From positions 2,056,468 through 2,120,467 of the forward strand of contig JAHCVI010000005.1 in assembly GCA_019096155.1 (NCBI GenBank): DNA of 64,000 bases, read 5' to 3'. The notes below the pieces were generated by a model that was given only the letters and a program-made list of their open reading frames with translations, was not told the origin of the DNA and did no database searches. Both the position numbers and the translations under genes were made by a program. Each line of letters starts with the position of its first letter. Within the stretch, counting starts at the first letter, position 1. The stretch is from Staphylotrichum longicolle (Eukaryota > Ascomycota > Sordariomycetes > Sordariales > Chaetomiaceae). Positions 45,177 through 56,890 of this stretch are shown piece after piece.

Positions 45177-48100
45177 GGCGCGGGGGGGAAGAGACGGTTG
45201 ACACGAGATCGTGGTGTGGCTGGATTTCGTCTGGTGAGTTTAACATTGCAACATTGAAGGTGGGTCAGTGTTGGGTGATGGGGGGATGCATGAAGCGGCG
45301 AATGGGCCTGGAGACTCGAGTAGTAGTGATGCTTATGGTGACGAGAAAGCTGAGCTGCGCTGCAGCTTTTCACGTCCAACTTTGTCCACGTCCAAAGGGG
45401 TGACTTTATTAGAGACAATCCACCCAACTAATGCCTAAATTGTGAAAAATGCTACGGGTCGAATCCGGTGACTGTTTGAAGCGTGACTGTTTGGGCGGAG
45501 TGGACAGAGGTTGAGGAACGGAAGGTGCCAAGGTGAGTTGAAGCTCGAGGATCTACGGGAATATTGCCAGTTCTATCGTCATTGATATCGGTCTGGGACT
45601 TTTACAGGGAGAGTTCTCCAGGAATACGTCCAACTACGGTATCTGTCAGAATTCATTCACTTTAAGAAGAAAGTGTACACAGCACGGATACGAGGTCGTG
45701 GTTTCTTGACCTGCGGTTGGGGCGTGGAGGATGGTCGTTTCAGTGTTGGCACTGTTGGGCCTACCAAGTGGACCACAGGGTTCCATCGACGTTGAGACGA
45801 ACACCGGATCGAGGATCCCGGCGGGGAAACCTTCTAGAAACAGCGCTCGGACGCTCTGACATGAGGGCCTGTGTGGGACGACAGGGCAGATCCATGCACT
45901 GCCCCCGTTTTCGCCTGATCGGGCCAGGGGTCGTGAACAAACCACCTCTTGCGATGAGTGATCGGTCCTTCTTGGGATGGGCAGCCTCAAGCAGAGCATC
46001 CTGAAAGTGCCAAAAGGAGCCTGAGCGGCACACCAAGCTGTGAAGCAAGCAACCGAGCGCAGCTACAACAATGAAAGAAGCCAAGATTCGACCAGTCGCT
46101 TTTTAACGGCACTCGGGCTGATAAGAAGATGGGGGTCATCACGTCGCCGGAAGCGCGCTCACGGCAGGAGCGAGCAGGTATCTGACTCACCACGACCGCA
46201 GACAAACGGAAGCTGCGGCGGGCAATCATGGTTGCACTCCACTGGAACCCATCCTCTCATTGATCACATCCGAGTTTCCTTTTCATCCCCAGAGAAGAGA
46301 TGAGGTGGTCACACGTGGCTCCCCACGGACCAAAACTTGAAACATTCGCACCCGGAGCCATTGCTGTGGGGGTCAGGGGCGGGCTCCATTCCTGATGGTA
46401 CCGAAGGCCTCGGAACACATGGAAAACACGAGGTAAGTGTGTCCGCGCGTGCTCCTTCGGGGGGACTCTTGCTTCTTGGCCAGCTTCGGCCGAGAAGGTT
46501 CGCAGACTCCTTTCCCTCTCTCCCTCCTGTTCTTCTCTCCAGCCGAAGCCGCTAGCTCCCAAGCTGCAGCTCGGCAACCGTGGCAGGGCCGTTAATGGAT
46601 GATACGGGAATGAGGGCGAACAGACCCCCAAGCTACTGGTCAAGCAGAGGGTGCCATCCCGAGCCGAGCGGCCTGCTAGCGCTGGATCTTGATAGCACGC
46701 TGTGGGATCCTCCATGCTCTTTGGCTCACCCGAACTGGTGTGGGTTGTGGACCAGTCGTCCTCAGGATCAGCACGGCAGACGGACACGAGGGCGACGTGT
46801 ATTAACAAGGTCAACGGGATGCCTCGGATCCGACGGCCGAGGCAGCTTTTCACAGATGGCCATGGGATGGTTGTCCACACCAGCCCCATCTTCACCCCTT
46901 CTCCCTGAGGTACCTCGCTCTGGCCTTGCCCTGGCTAACGTTAGTCTTCCCGTGCGGCCCAAGGATGAGGCCATGGGAGGTTACAGCCTACTGCCGCAGC
47001 GGCCGCTAACTGCCAGCACAGACCCGGGTATATCGTCTCGAAGGCTCGGCGTACATGGAACATTCTGCAGCCGTGGGACGTGCAGTCCACCTGCAGCTCG
47101 ATGACATACATGAACGCTTCCCGCCATGGCCTGCTGAGGCTTAAAGGCACCGGCCTTAAGACGCTCCTTTAATGTCTGGGAAGCCCCCCCTACTCCATGT
47201 CGTACCCACGCTCCCGCAGGCTGTCACCTGAGCAGCAGAAAAATGGTTCCCCATCCCTGTCGTGGATGGACAAGGCAACCAGTCCTGTCCAAGGACGATG
47301 ACGTTCCGGAATCACCAGATTGTGGGCTTTATCCGTGCGCCCCGGTTCCTGATAATCCACACACTCAAATGGAGGATGAAGAGTTGCAGTTGCCCTCCGC
47401 AATCAGAAGGAAATCTGCCCTGGGGAGAGCAACCACCACTACCCAACGCACAACCCACCCCCCTTGGCGATCAAACCATCCGTGAAAGTGGCATGCCACG
47501 TGCAGCCCTCGGCAGGCTCTCCACGGCCGGCGCGCTGTCTCACTTTGGGGAACATGTCACTTTAACCCCCCTGCCAACTCCCCGGGATGCAACACCGTTT
47601 GCTCAGGCCTTCTCAGATGGGACACACTGATTTGCAAGTGGGGAGGGGAGGGGGAGGGGTGAGTGCGGGTCAGAGAAGAGCGGCCGTTTGCTTAAAGAGG
47701 GGCCGATGGCCAGACTGGTCTGAGGTGAAACCCAGCCCAACCGTCTCTGCCTTTCGAAGATACCACTGTGTGATCTTGTGCTAAGATCTACCTGGGAAGC
47801 ACATCCCTCGACTCACACCACATACAGAAACGAATCGTGATCTACGGCACAAATCCTTGACCATACACTCGCTCCACTAAGCCTCAGGTCCTCTCTCAGA
47901 ACAAGCCACACGCCACCCTTCACCACCACCCCATAGTATGTCACACAATGTCCCACTTCCCTAGCCGCGAGACACCGTGGCTAATCTCACACAGAAACAC
48001 CAAACAATGGCGCCCCATCACCGCCCACAAACTCGGTCCGTGAGACGGGCGAAACCAAATCCCAAGCCCGAGCCGGCCCCACCAACGCCGAATCCTCCCG

Positions 48101-48792
48101 AGCCGCCCTTTTAAAGGCAACGCGGGGATGACCACAGCGCCCACCACTGCAGCAAGGCAGTCGACGCGAGCGCGGCCGAGCCCCATCGTTGGCATGGGCT
48201 CAACAGATAATTGCCCTCCTGACATGAGATGATGATGAGGAGGTGGGACGACGAAACGGACTTTTGCTTCCCAAACCGCCCGGTCAACGGCGGAACCGGT
48301 CCGGGAATGGTGAATCGCCGTGGGATGCCATGGTGTCATCCCGTTTCTCTCCTCGGTCCGGGAAGCGAGCTTGGAGTAGGAGTGCTGTTCGGGAAGAATA
48401 TCCGGCGCCTTTCTGGTGGGATCGAACGTTTGTATATGGCTGACACGGGTACACGGTATGGCATGGCTAGAGGATTGGCCGGTCAAGCTGCTGGTCGTTG
48501 TACATGTGCGGTGTCGTGATGATGGCCGTGGATGTGTACGTGTGTTTGTTTGAGTAGGAGGTGGGATATGTTTCTGTTTGTCTTCATACATAGCCGTCAG
48601 GAGATGACCCGAGCAGAAGTAATGATTGGGCGGTCATCGTCGCATTTAGGGTCTGGGCGGTTTCTTGGGGCTTTGGATCCGTCACCCAGCAATGAAAGAC
48701 GGAGGGGAATGGCTGGCTGGCTGGCTGGCTGGTTGTGAGGTGTACAATAATGGGCGCTCGATACCTTTCGTTTTCCAAGAACACAAGCTCCT
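45177..48792. other. 3.6-kb intergenic region
   Basis: No gene, RNA or transposon supported. A GGCT microsatellite lies at 48710-48733. The largest open frame (46257-46895, minus) is rejected for lack of coding character. Confidence 0.45.
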
Positions 48793-49638
48793 CTAGTCAT
48801 TATGTGCAGCAACAAACCCGGCCAGGTCCGCCTCCCCAATCATCAAGATCTGCCTCTCCACCAGCGAGGCCGTCACGCACGTCGTCTCGTTCATAAACGC
48901 CGACCACAGCTTCTGCACCACGTTCTCGGCCGCGGGCAGGACCAGGTGGCGCGTCTCGGCGTCGCGCGGCGTCGTCGTGATCAGCAGCCGGCGCGCGGCG
49001 GGGAACATGTCGATGACGTGGAACAGCGAGCCGAACACCTGGTCGGCCTCGTACAGGCTCAGGTGCAGCTCCTCGAAGGCGCAGGCCACGTGCCGCACGC
49101 GGGTCGTGTCGGCACGCCGCAGGAAGTAGACCATGGGCGAGTTGAAGCCGTGCTGGTCGTAGGGCTCGAGCTCGCCGAGCAGGAAGAGCGCGTCGCGCCG
49201 GAAGTTGAACCACACGCGCGCGTCGCGGCTGGCGGGGAGCACGCCCGTGTCCGGGCCCAGCAGCCGGTGCGGGATCTTCCACGCGAAGGCCGGCTCATAG
49301 TGCCGCAGGGCGAGCGCGCGGGACTCGTGGTTGACGTGCAGGAGGACGGGGACGGGGGGGCGCTTGGGGCGGCGGGCGAGCTGGGCGCGCTTCTCGTCCT
49401 GGAAGCGCGAGTCGAGGCAGGCGGCGATGACGATGCGCGGCTGGATGAGGCATTCCCAGATCTTGAGGCGGAGCTCGGTGGGCAGGGCGGCGAAGAGGGT
49501 GAACTTGGCGTTGTTGTTGGTGGTGGTGGAGGTGTTGTCGTCGTTATCGGGAGCGAGTTCCAGGCCGTCGTGCATGACCTGGAATTCGAGCCAGAACTCG
49601 GTCTTTTCGTCTTGTTGGTCGTACCATGATCTGAACAT
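48793..49638 (-). CDS. 2EXR domain protein
   Basis: Single-exon protein of 281 residues. Residues ~47-71 (FTLFAALPTELRLKIWECLI, PRIV) are the 2EXR signature (LPxELRxxIW), followed by VLLHVNHESRALALRHYEPA, the second conserved block where the family has an ESR motif. The rest, with VWFNFRRDALFL and HVACAFEELHLSLYEADQVF, completes the family layout. 2EXR proteins are a large filamentous-fungal family of unknown function, with no catalytic motif. The start is the first Met of the frame, 46 residues before the signature; an extra upstream exon cannot be excluded. Confidence 0.85.
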   Translation of the reverse strand: MFRSWYDQQDEKTEFWLEFQVMHDGLELAPDNDDNTSTTTNNNAKFTLFAALPTELRLKIWECLIQPRIVIAACLDSRFQDEKRAQLARRPKRPPVPVLLHVNHESRALALRHYEPAFAWKIPHRLLGPDTGVLPASRDARVWFNFRRDALFLLGELEPYDQHGFNSPMVYFLRRADTTRVRHVACAFEELHLSLYEADQVFGSLFHVIDMFPAARRLLITTTPRDAETRHLVLPAAENVVQKLWSAFMNETTCVTASLVERQILMIGEADLAGFVAAHND

Positions 49639-52600
49639 GTCAGAAACCGCCCAAGTTTGCGATGGGTTGAGTGAGTTTCGATGTCGATGAGTGAAGGCCC
49701 AGGCTCAGTCTTGTTGCTGTGAGATTCGATTCGAAAGGGAACGCCACGATGCTCGATCTGAGTGGGCTGATAATGTTGCTGACTCTGTGCTCGTCCCTCA
49801 TGGACGGCGGACGATTTGGGGGTTTTACCGCCCTTATCCGCACTCGAGCATCCCAAACCCTCACATCTGATGGGTTTCCGTTTGTTCTCGGGCTACATAG
49901 CTAACTGGGCCTTTCCAGGCACTCTCAAATGTATCATCATGAAAGGGTGAGATGGCGGCCGATGTGAGCTGGTGGGTTCAACCATTGGGGGTTAGGGATA
50001 ACTAGGGGATCACAAGCCGATGGAAGGACCATGACATGGTCTGGTCCGAGACCAACCAGGGTTGCTTCACCGTTCTGCGCCCTGGCATACTTGTCGTTTG
50101 GACAGCTTGGCATGATTCGGGGGTAACGTTAGTCTGTTTAGGCTCTCTTTTCTCAGACGTCGCATGGGCTTAGCAGAAGCTTGTCAACCCAGCCATGCCC
50201 GTCCTCTTGTCTCGTCTCGTCTCGGCTCGGCTCAGACACGCGACAAGCGTCCCGGGACCGGCCAGGGTCGGCAGCTCCCTTCGATCTGCTGCATGAAAGA
50301 TGGCTTGCATAACCAGCCGAGTGCCGGCGATATTGGGCGAAACGCACCATTCAATATCCTGGTTTGAGGCTTAAGCTCACTTGGCGGCAGGTGCAACAGA
50401 GGCAGACGCTGAAAAATCAGCTCATGACAAGTACAGTTCAGAGGAAGAAGAGGCTGGACTAGAGACGCGTCCAGTTTACTTTTCCCTACACACATGTGTA
50501 CAGTACACAAGTTGAGACTGTCAAATGCGCCCGGAATCGGACCCGGCAGCAGCATCGCCGTTTGCCCGGCTGCTGGGATCCCTGGGTTGGCTCTGGGAAA
50601 GATGGCGGAGAAGCAAATGGATCTTCCCCAGGTTCCCCAAAAGGACCCGCACAGGCCACCTGTCCGCTGTCGTCAGTGGCTTGTGGGGTTCTTGGCTGTT
50701 TAACGTTGACATCAGGCCATGGAACAGGCCGGCATTTGCACAAAGAGCCACTTGTAACTCGAATCAAGTGTAAAATACCGATCTTCGAAGCCAACGCAAG
50801 GGTCTCGGAACAAACTGGCGGGCTCATCATCTTCCCTCGCCGCCATCGTCTCTTGCCAAACGGTCTGGGCAAGCTGGGTCGCCAACAAAGGTCGCTAACG
50901 AACTCAGATCTGCACCAACGTCGTCGTCCTTTGACCCGAGCCGCACTACTGGGCCGCTCTGCCGTTCTCTCCGAATGGCACTCTGCAACCAACTGGTCTG
51001 GATGGCAAACACGGTCGGGCCAACCAATAGTGTGGAATACCCGTGCAGTGTGCTTAGAGGTCCAGATCGGGCGTCAATATCCTTCATCGAAAGAGGTTCT
51101 GTATTACAGAAAAATGTGCCGAGCAGATTCGTATTCCAACACACCATTATCGTGTCCTTGGCTGCTGGAAGGGCACCGCACCCCGAGTTCAAGGCGGGCC
51201 CCACATATCCGTTCGGCCGGGAGAGGGCAGGGCGCTAGTGCCGCATCCCGCCATGCTTCTCGCATCATGCCGCCCGCCTGCTGAAGCCCTTGGCTTTCTT
51301 CACATGCAAGATTGTTGCATTCCCTGGGCGTTCGCTGGTGCCTGTGGAGAGGGCGCTGCGGAAATTCGTCCTAAGACAGTGTGCACGGTGGACCCTGATC
51401 TTTGTCGACCTTGGCTTTCGCTTTGGACGATGCTGTGAGAGTTGCGCCCTTTCTGGTCAACCCGCAGTCCACCACAGTTGTTCAGACGCAGACGGTATCT
51501 TGCTGTTTCCCATCGAATGTCAAACCCCTTCAGCTCTGCGTGATCAGATGCGCCGAACATCCGTGGTGGGGGAACGTGTTTGGTCACAGAATCGAGAACC
51601 CCCAGATGCAGCGCACAACCCCACCTACCAAACTGGTCAGGGCAAACCGTTAGCGCGGAGGAATTACCGGTCCTGGAGGGCGTTCTGTGTGGAGAATCCC
51701 CCCGTTGCATTTGGGGAATCTCGATCCGACATCCAACCACAGACCACAGGTCCACAACTAAGCACATCCTCTTGTCCGAAAGGCCAGCCCCAGGCCGGAG
51801 AAAGGCACGCCTTCACGAGTTGACGTTATCTCGTCGACGTGAGTGGGTGCAGCCAGCTCGAGCCCATAGCCCATTAGCCCAGGTGCAACCCCTCCGTTCG
51901 CCGAACCCGGTCGCGTTTCTTGCGTTTCTCCGCCCAGAACCCAGGACCCAGAACGGCGCCGGTTTGTGGGGGCGTGTCCCGTCACAACGTCATTCCCTGC
52001 GACTTGGTGCGACTTGGAGCGACTCCTGGCCACGCTCATCCCGCGGCTCTCGACGACTCGTGACGCAGCCAGCGATACACATCACCGGGACCGCGGGTAG
52101 GTTGAGGTTCTAGAATAGGTCGGTCGGGCCAGGGCAGGCAACTGGCTGAGGCTGGCAGAACGGGGTCCTGCTGTACACAGTATTTTTTGCCTTTCGTCCC
52201 TTGCGAGCTTTAACTTAGCCGCCACCGAAGCGGGCAGATGACCGCTAGGTTTTGTGACTTGGACGACTGAACGACGCACTGCTAACCAGGCACCCGCGGG
52301 CCCAAATAAGTGCAGACCACGGGAGCGACGCCATCAACCACCTTCGCGAACAACCTAGCCTTTTTTTCCTTTTTTCCCCCTCAGCCTCAGGAAAGTGGCC
52401 GGATTACACCACCTCCCCGTATCCAGCACTGAGCACAGCGTCTCCTGCGAACCCCGATCCCTTGCGAGCGGACCGAGACAGCCTGGGTTCGGACGAAGAG
52501 CCCCAGGCTGGTCGCAGTTGGACTCCATCGCGCTCGCCAGTACACAGTACGTTGCATCTCTGCTTTCTCTTTATCCCGAGACGCGAGAGAGCTCGGCAGA

Positions 52601-53381
52601 TTGCCAGACGGGCGCATCCATATTGCGCTCTCGGGCTTGCGGAGGAGCTTCACATAACCCACTGCCGCATGCCTTGTCCAATCACCCTCATCCTGCGGCT
52701 GACTCTGGTTCCCCACGGCCACATGCTCGCCGCTGTCTTTCTGTCTCTTCACCATCTGCCTCCCCCTGTCCCCCTCACAGCCCCCCCTGTTCACGCTTGC
52801 CCATGTCCCGGAAGTCCCACATGCGCGTGGCACCCATCGACGCCCCACGGCTTCCCAGATGCCAGATCCCACTCCTCCTCCGTCAGCGTGGGCCCTGACG
52901 GTTCCACCTGGCCAACCTCTCTGACTCTGTACTGTACCTGTACATACCTGGACAAGTTCGACCTGCTCTCTCCTTGGCTTGGCTCGCGTCCCCGGGCGTC
53001 CCGTACTGCACCCGCCGCCTTATATTCCCGATCCTGCCCCGGCCGAGTACCGGTAGTCTCCCTCCTTCTCATGGTTCAAGAACCCCCTTATCTATCTTCC
53101 TTGCATGTAGCATTTCAAGTGGAATGCCGTCGTACTGCCTTCAAGACTGCCACTACTTCTACGCACCGCTCTTCGCGGCCTGAACATCAGCACCCACGTC
53201 TCGCCTCTCTACGCGATCCGATCCTGGCTGCCTACTCCGCATCTTCACCTCCCCAAGGTCTCTTGGCGAGACCCTCTCAACCCCCATCCAGCTGTCCCCG
53301 GCCACTCCTCGCTCAGTACCCGAACTCCCCGCGCTGCCGCAACCTACCGTCAGCCCGACCCTCAAGGCTCGCCAGTACACC
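49639..53381. other. 3.7-kb intergenic region
   Basis: Lies between the 2EXR gene (-) and the carnitine acetyltransferase (+). No supported gene or RNA. From ~52700 the plus strand becomes C/T-rich, as in long leaders of highly expressed fungal genes, so the acetyltransferase probably has a long 5' UTR or spliced leader. Open frames at 50496-51284 and 52462-53565 have no family features. Confidence 0.45.
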
Positions 53382-56136
53382 ATGTCGACGGCTTATCAAG
53401 ACGACCAGCCCAAGGGTGGTGTCACCTATGCTCACCAGGACAAGCTGCCGAAGCTGCCCATCCCAGACCTGGACCGCAGCTGCGAGCGCTATCTCGCCGC
53501 GCTCAAGCCGCTGCAGTCGGCCAGGGAGCACGCGGAGACGAAGAATGCCGTGCAGGAGTTTCTGAGGAACGAGGGGCCCGAGCTGAACGAGAAGCTCAGA
53601 AAGTACGCCGAAGCCAGGACGAGCTACATTGAGCAGTTCTGTAAGTTGCCTCTTCACCCATGTCGGTCGAGCCTCGTTATTGACCGTCCATATACTAAGG
53701 GTATGATTCGTACCTCAACTTTGACAACCCCGTCGTCCTCAACTTGAACCCCTTTTTCCTGCTCGAGGATGACCCCACGCCTGCCCGGAACAACCAGGTG
53801 ACGCGTGCAGCCTCGCTGGTCGTGTCGGCCCTCGAGTTCGTGCGCGCCGTCCGCAAGGAGGAGCTGCCACCCGACACGGTCAAGGGCACCCCGCTGTGCA
53901 TGTACCAGTACTCGCGCCTGTTTGGCACCGCCCGTGTGCCCACCGATGCTGGGTGCCAGATCGAGCAGGACCCCGAGTCCAAGCACGTCATCGTCATGTG
54001 CCACGGCCAGTTCTACTGGTTCGACGTGCTCGATGACAACTCGGACCTGATCATGACGGAGCGCGACATCGCTGTCAACCTGCAGACCATCATCGACGAT
54101 GCCGCCCAGATCCCGATCCAGCAGGCTGCTAAAGGCGCCCTGGGCGTCCTGAGCACCGAGAACAGGAAGGTCTGGTCGGGACTGAGGGACGTCCTGATGC
54201 GGGAGCCGGGCTCCAACAATGCCGACTGCCTGAGCATCGTCGACACGGCCTTGTTCGTGGTCTGCCTGGACTACACCGAGCCGGCGACTGCCGCGGCGCT
54301 CTGCCAGAACATGCTCTGCGGCACGAGCGAGATTGAGAAGGGCGTCCAGATCGGCACCTGCACGAACCGGTGGTACGACAAGCTGCAGATCATCGTGTGC
54401 AAGAACGGCAGCGCGGGCATCAACTTTGAGCACACGGGCGTCGACGGCCATACCGTGCTGCGCTTCGCGAGCGACCTCTACACCGACACCATCCTGCGGT
54501 TCGCGCGGACCATCAACGGCAAGGCACCTACCCTGTGGGCATCCACCAGCCCGGACCCGTCCAAGCGCGACCCCGAGAGCTTCGGGGACGTCAACACGAC
54601 TCCCCACAAGCTGGAGTGGGACATGATCCCCGAGCTGCGCATCGCCGTGCGGTTCGCCGAGACGCGGCTCGCCGACCTGATCGAGCAGAACGAGTTTGAG
54701 TGTCTCGACTTTGGCGCGTACGGCAAGAACTTCATCACGTCGATGGGCTTCTCGCCAGACGCCTTCGTGCAGATGGCCTTCCAGGCCGCCTACTACGGCC
54801 TCTACGGGCGCGTCGAGTGCACCTACGAGCCGGCCATGACCAAGATGTACCTGCACGGGCGCACCGAGGCCATCCGCACCGTTTCCGACGAGTCGGTCAA
54901 CTTTGTGCAGACCTTCTGGGCCGACAACCCGGCCGAGCAAAAGATTGACGCTCTGCGCAAGGCCTGCCAGCGCCACACGGCCAGCACGCGCGACTGCGCC
55001 AAAGCCCAGGGCTGCGACCGCCACCTCTACGCCCTCTTCTGCCTCTGGCAGCGCACCGTCGACGAGGACGTCAACAGCAGCAGCGCCTTCTCCTCGGCCG
55101 GCAGCAGCAACGGCTACTCCTCACCCGCCGACGCCATGTCTGACGTCGCCGGCAGCCCACCCCAAACTGAGCCCTCCTACCTCCTCGACGGTGGCCTCAA
55201 CAGCAACAGCAACAACAGCACCAAGACCACAAACCCCACCACCGCCCACACCACAACCACGGCCGTCTCCTCCAGCGCGCGCTCCCGCAACGACAGCACC
55301 GCCTCTCGCAACTCGTCCTCCTCGCCCTCCCCGCCGCATCACCTGCCCCTCATCTTCGCCGACTCGGGCTGGGACAAGCTCAACACCACCATCCTCTCCA
55401 CCTCCAACTGCGGCAACCCGTCCCTGCGTCAGTTCGGCTTCGGCCCCGTCTCGGGCGACGGCTTCGGCATCGGCTACATCATCAAGGACGAGGGCATCTC
55501 CATCTGCGTGTCGTCGCGCCACCGGCAGACGCGCCGCTTCGTCGACACCCTCGAGAGCTACCTGCTCGAGATCCGGCGGATCTTGAGGATCGCCGCGTCC
55601 CGCGGCGGCGGCGCGGGCGTGCAGGCCAGGGGCGTGAGCAGCCGCGCGCGCGAGCTGGACGGGCTGCGGGTCAATGGCGGCGCGCCCAAGGGGCACCACC
55701 ACCAGAGCCGGGCCAAGCTGCGGGGCCGGCTGATCACGGGCGGCCTGGAGGGCATTGGGCGGAAGGGCAGCGATTTCGGGAGCGCCAACGGGACCGGGCC
55801 GAATGGGATCGGGAACGGGGGCAGCGCGTCGTCGGTGACGGAGGAGAGCGCGGGCATGAGCGAGGATGATGAGTTGGGTGGCTGTAAGTCCTTTTTTCTT
55901 TCCTTCCCTTTTTCACCTTCTGGTGTCCCAGACACAAGAAGGAAACACTGCGGAATGGGATTGCTAACACGGTCGGTTTGCGTACAGACGGCTTCTTTGA
56001 CGCGGGCATGCTGCTCCAGGCGCTCAAGGCGCGCGGCGAGAGCCTCGAGAACGGCGAGACCAAGCCGTCGGAACGGGCGGCGGTGCAGGCCCGGCGGAGG
56101 GACGTGGGCAAGAAGCTGCGGCTGATTGACTATTAA
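53382..56136 (+). CDS. facC: carnitine O-acetyltransferase, cytosolic FacC type
   Basis: Moves acetyl groups between CoA and carnitine, supporting growth on acetate and fatty acids. Exons: 53382-53640, 53700-55883, 55988-56136 (2592 nt, 863 residues). N-terminal choline/carnitine-acyltransferase motif LPKLPIPDLDRSCERYLAAL; LNLNPFFLLEDD follows. The catalytic His is H331 in NFEHTGVDGHTV. CDRHLYALFC and GFGPVSGDGFGIGYII are the carnitine/CoA-binding motifs, and SICVSSRHRQTRRFVDTLES closes the domain. A Ser/Thr/Asn-rich insertion (about residues 545-632) and a Gly/Ser-rich C-terminal extension lengthen it past the ~630-residue peroxisomal/mitochondrial enzymes. There is no targeting sequence at MSTAYQDDQ and no SKL-type C-terminus (it ends LRLIDY). 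That fits the cytosolic FacC/Yat1 class. Confidence 0.92.
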
Positions 56137-56241
56137 GTTTTGGGGGGAAGGGGGGGGAGGGGATGACAAGAGAGACTGTCTGGGGGTGACTGGACTGGGA
56201 TGATATGGGCGGGGGGGGAAATACATGTCTGGGCTTGGCCA

Positions 56242-56261
56242 TGTGTGTGTGTGTGTGTGTG
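56242..56261. repeat. TG dinucleotide microsatellite
   Basis: Ten uninterrupted TG units in the 3' flank of the carnitine acetyltransferase gene. Confidence 0.9.
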
Positions 56262-56447
56262 GATTGCGTGTGCGTGGTTTGATACTGGCCTGTCTTTATT
56301 TTGCGCATCGAGATCGGATGATATCATGGTTCGATTGGAAGGTTTGTTTTAGCTCAGCGCCGTTGGGGCTGTTCGGTCGACTGGATGATGGATGGATTGT
56401 TGGATACCTACGAAGGGACCTGACGCTCGCTTCAATGGATGGTTGTT

Positions 56448-56612
56448 ATCGCCTGAGTAGGAACATGACGGGATGCAGAGAAAAAGATGGTCCAGTGCCC
56501 ATTTTGAGGTGAAGTATATACAGGAAATGCATCGCCTGAGTAGGAACATGACGGGATGCAGAGAAAAAGACGGTCCAGTGCCCATTTTGAGGTGAAGTAT
56601 ATACAGGAAATG
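56448..56612. repeat. 83-bp tandem duplication, two copies
   Basis: Copy 1 spans 56448-56530 and copy 2 56531-56612. Both begin ATCGCCTGAGTAGGAACATG and end with GTATATACAGGAAATG. The only internal difference seen is one A/G pair: GATGG versus GACGG. Near-identity implies a recent event. It lies in non-coding DNA between convergent genes. Confidence 0.95.
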
Positions 56613-56890
56613 TTTGGGGAAATCTAGCGGCCGCAGTTCCAGTCCAGTCCATCCTGGTGGCCGACATGACATGATGGGACATCGTCATCCCTGAGGAGTT
56701 GAAGGTTGAAGCATCTCTAAGAACATGCCCCCCTTCATCACAACTTGCTATATTCAAGAAAGAAAGCAGACTGGGCGGCTCGGCCCCAGAGCCACAACAA
56801 GGGCCAAAAAGAAGTTGGGTATACATAATATGTCCAGGAGAATTGAATTTTGTTCTCTTTAAACTCATCCCTCATTGTTCCAGGCCAAAG

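Larger units (their letters stand above)
56137..56890. other. convergent intergenic region with repeats
   Basis: 3' flanks of the acetyltransferase (+) and the surface-protein gene (-). It holds a TG dinucleotide tract and an 83-bp tandem duplication, both listed separately. No gene seen. Confidence 0.6.

Noticed and set aside
46257..46895. 212-codon minus-strand ORF with a signal-peptide-like start
   Set aside because: No conserved block, and the hydrophobic stretch alone is weak evidence; treated as chance.
49993..50002. TAGGGATAAC, the first ten bases of an I-SceI homing site
   Set aside because: The next bases do not match the rest of the 18-bp site; no homing endonuclease nearby.
52462..53565. 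367-codon plus-strand ORF
   Set aside because: Ser/Pro/Arg-rich and overlaps the carnitine acetyltransferase start in another frame; C/T-rich leader DNA explains it.
53654..55024. 456-codon minus-strand ORF
   Set aside because: Antisense shadow of the acetyltransferase second exon; high GC3 keeps the opposite strand open.
56448..56612. CRISPR-like repeat
   Set aside because: Only two abutting copies with no spacers, in a eukaryotic genome; it is a tandem duplication.
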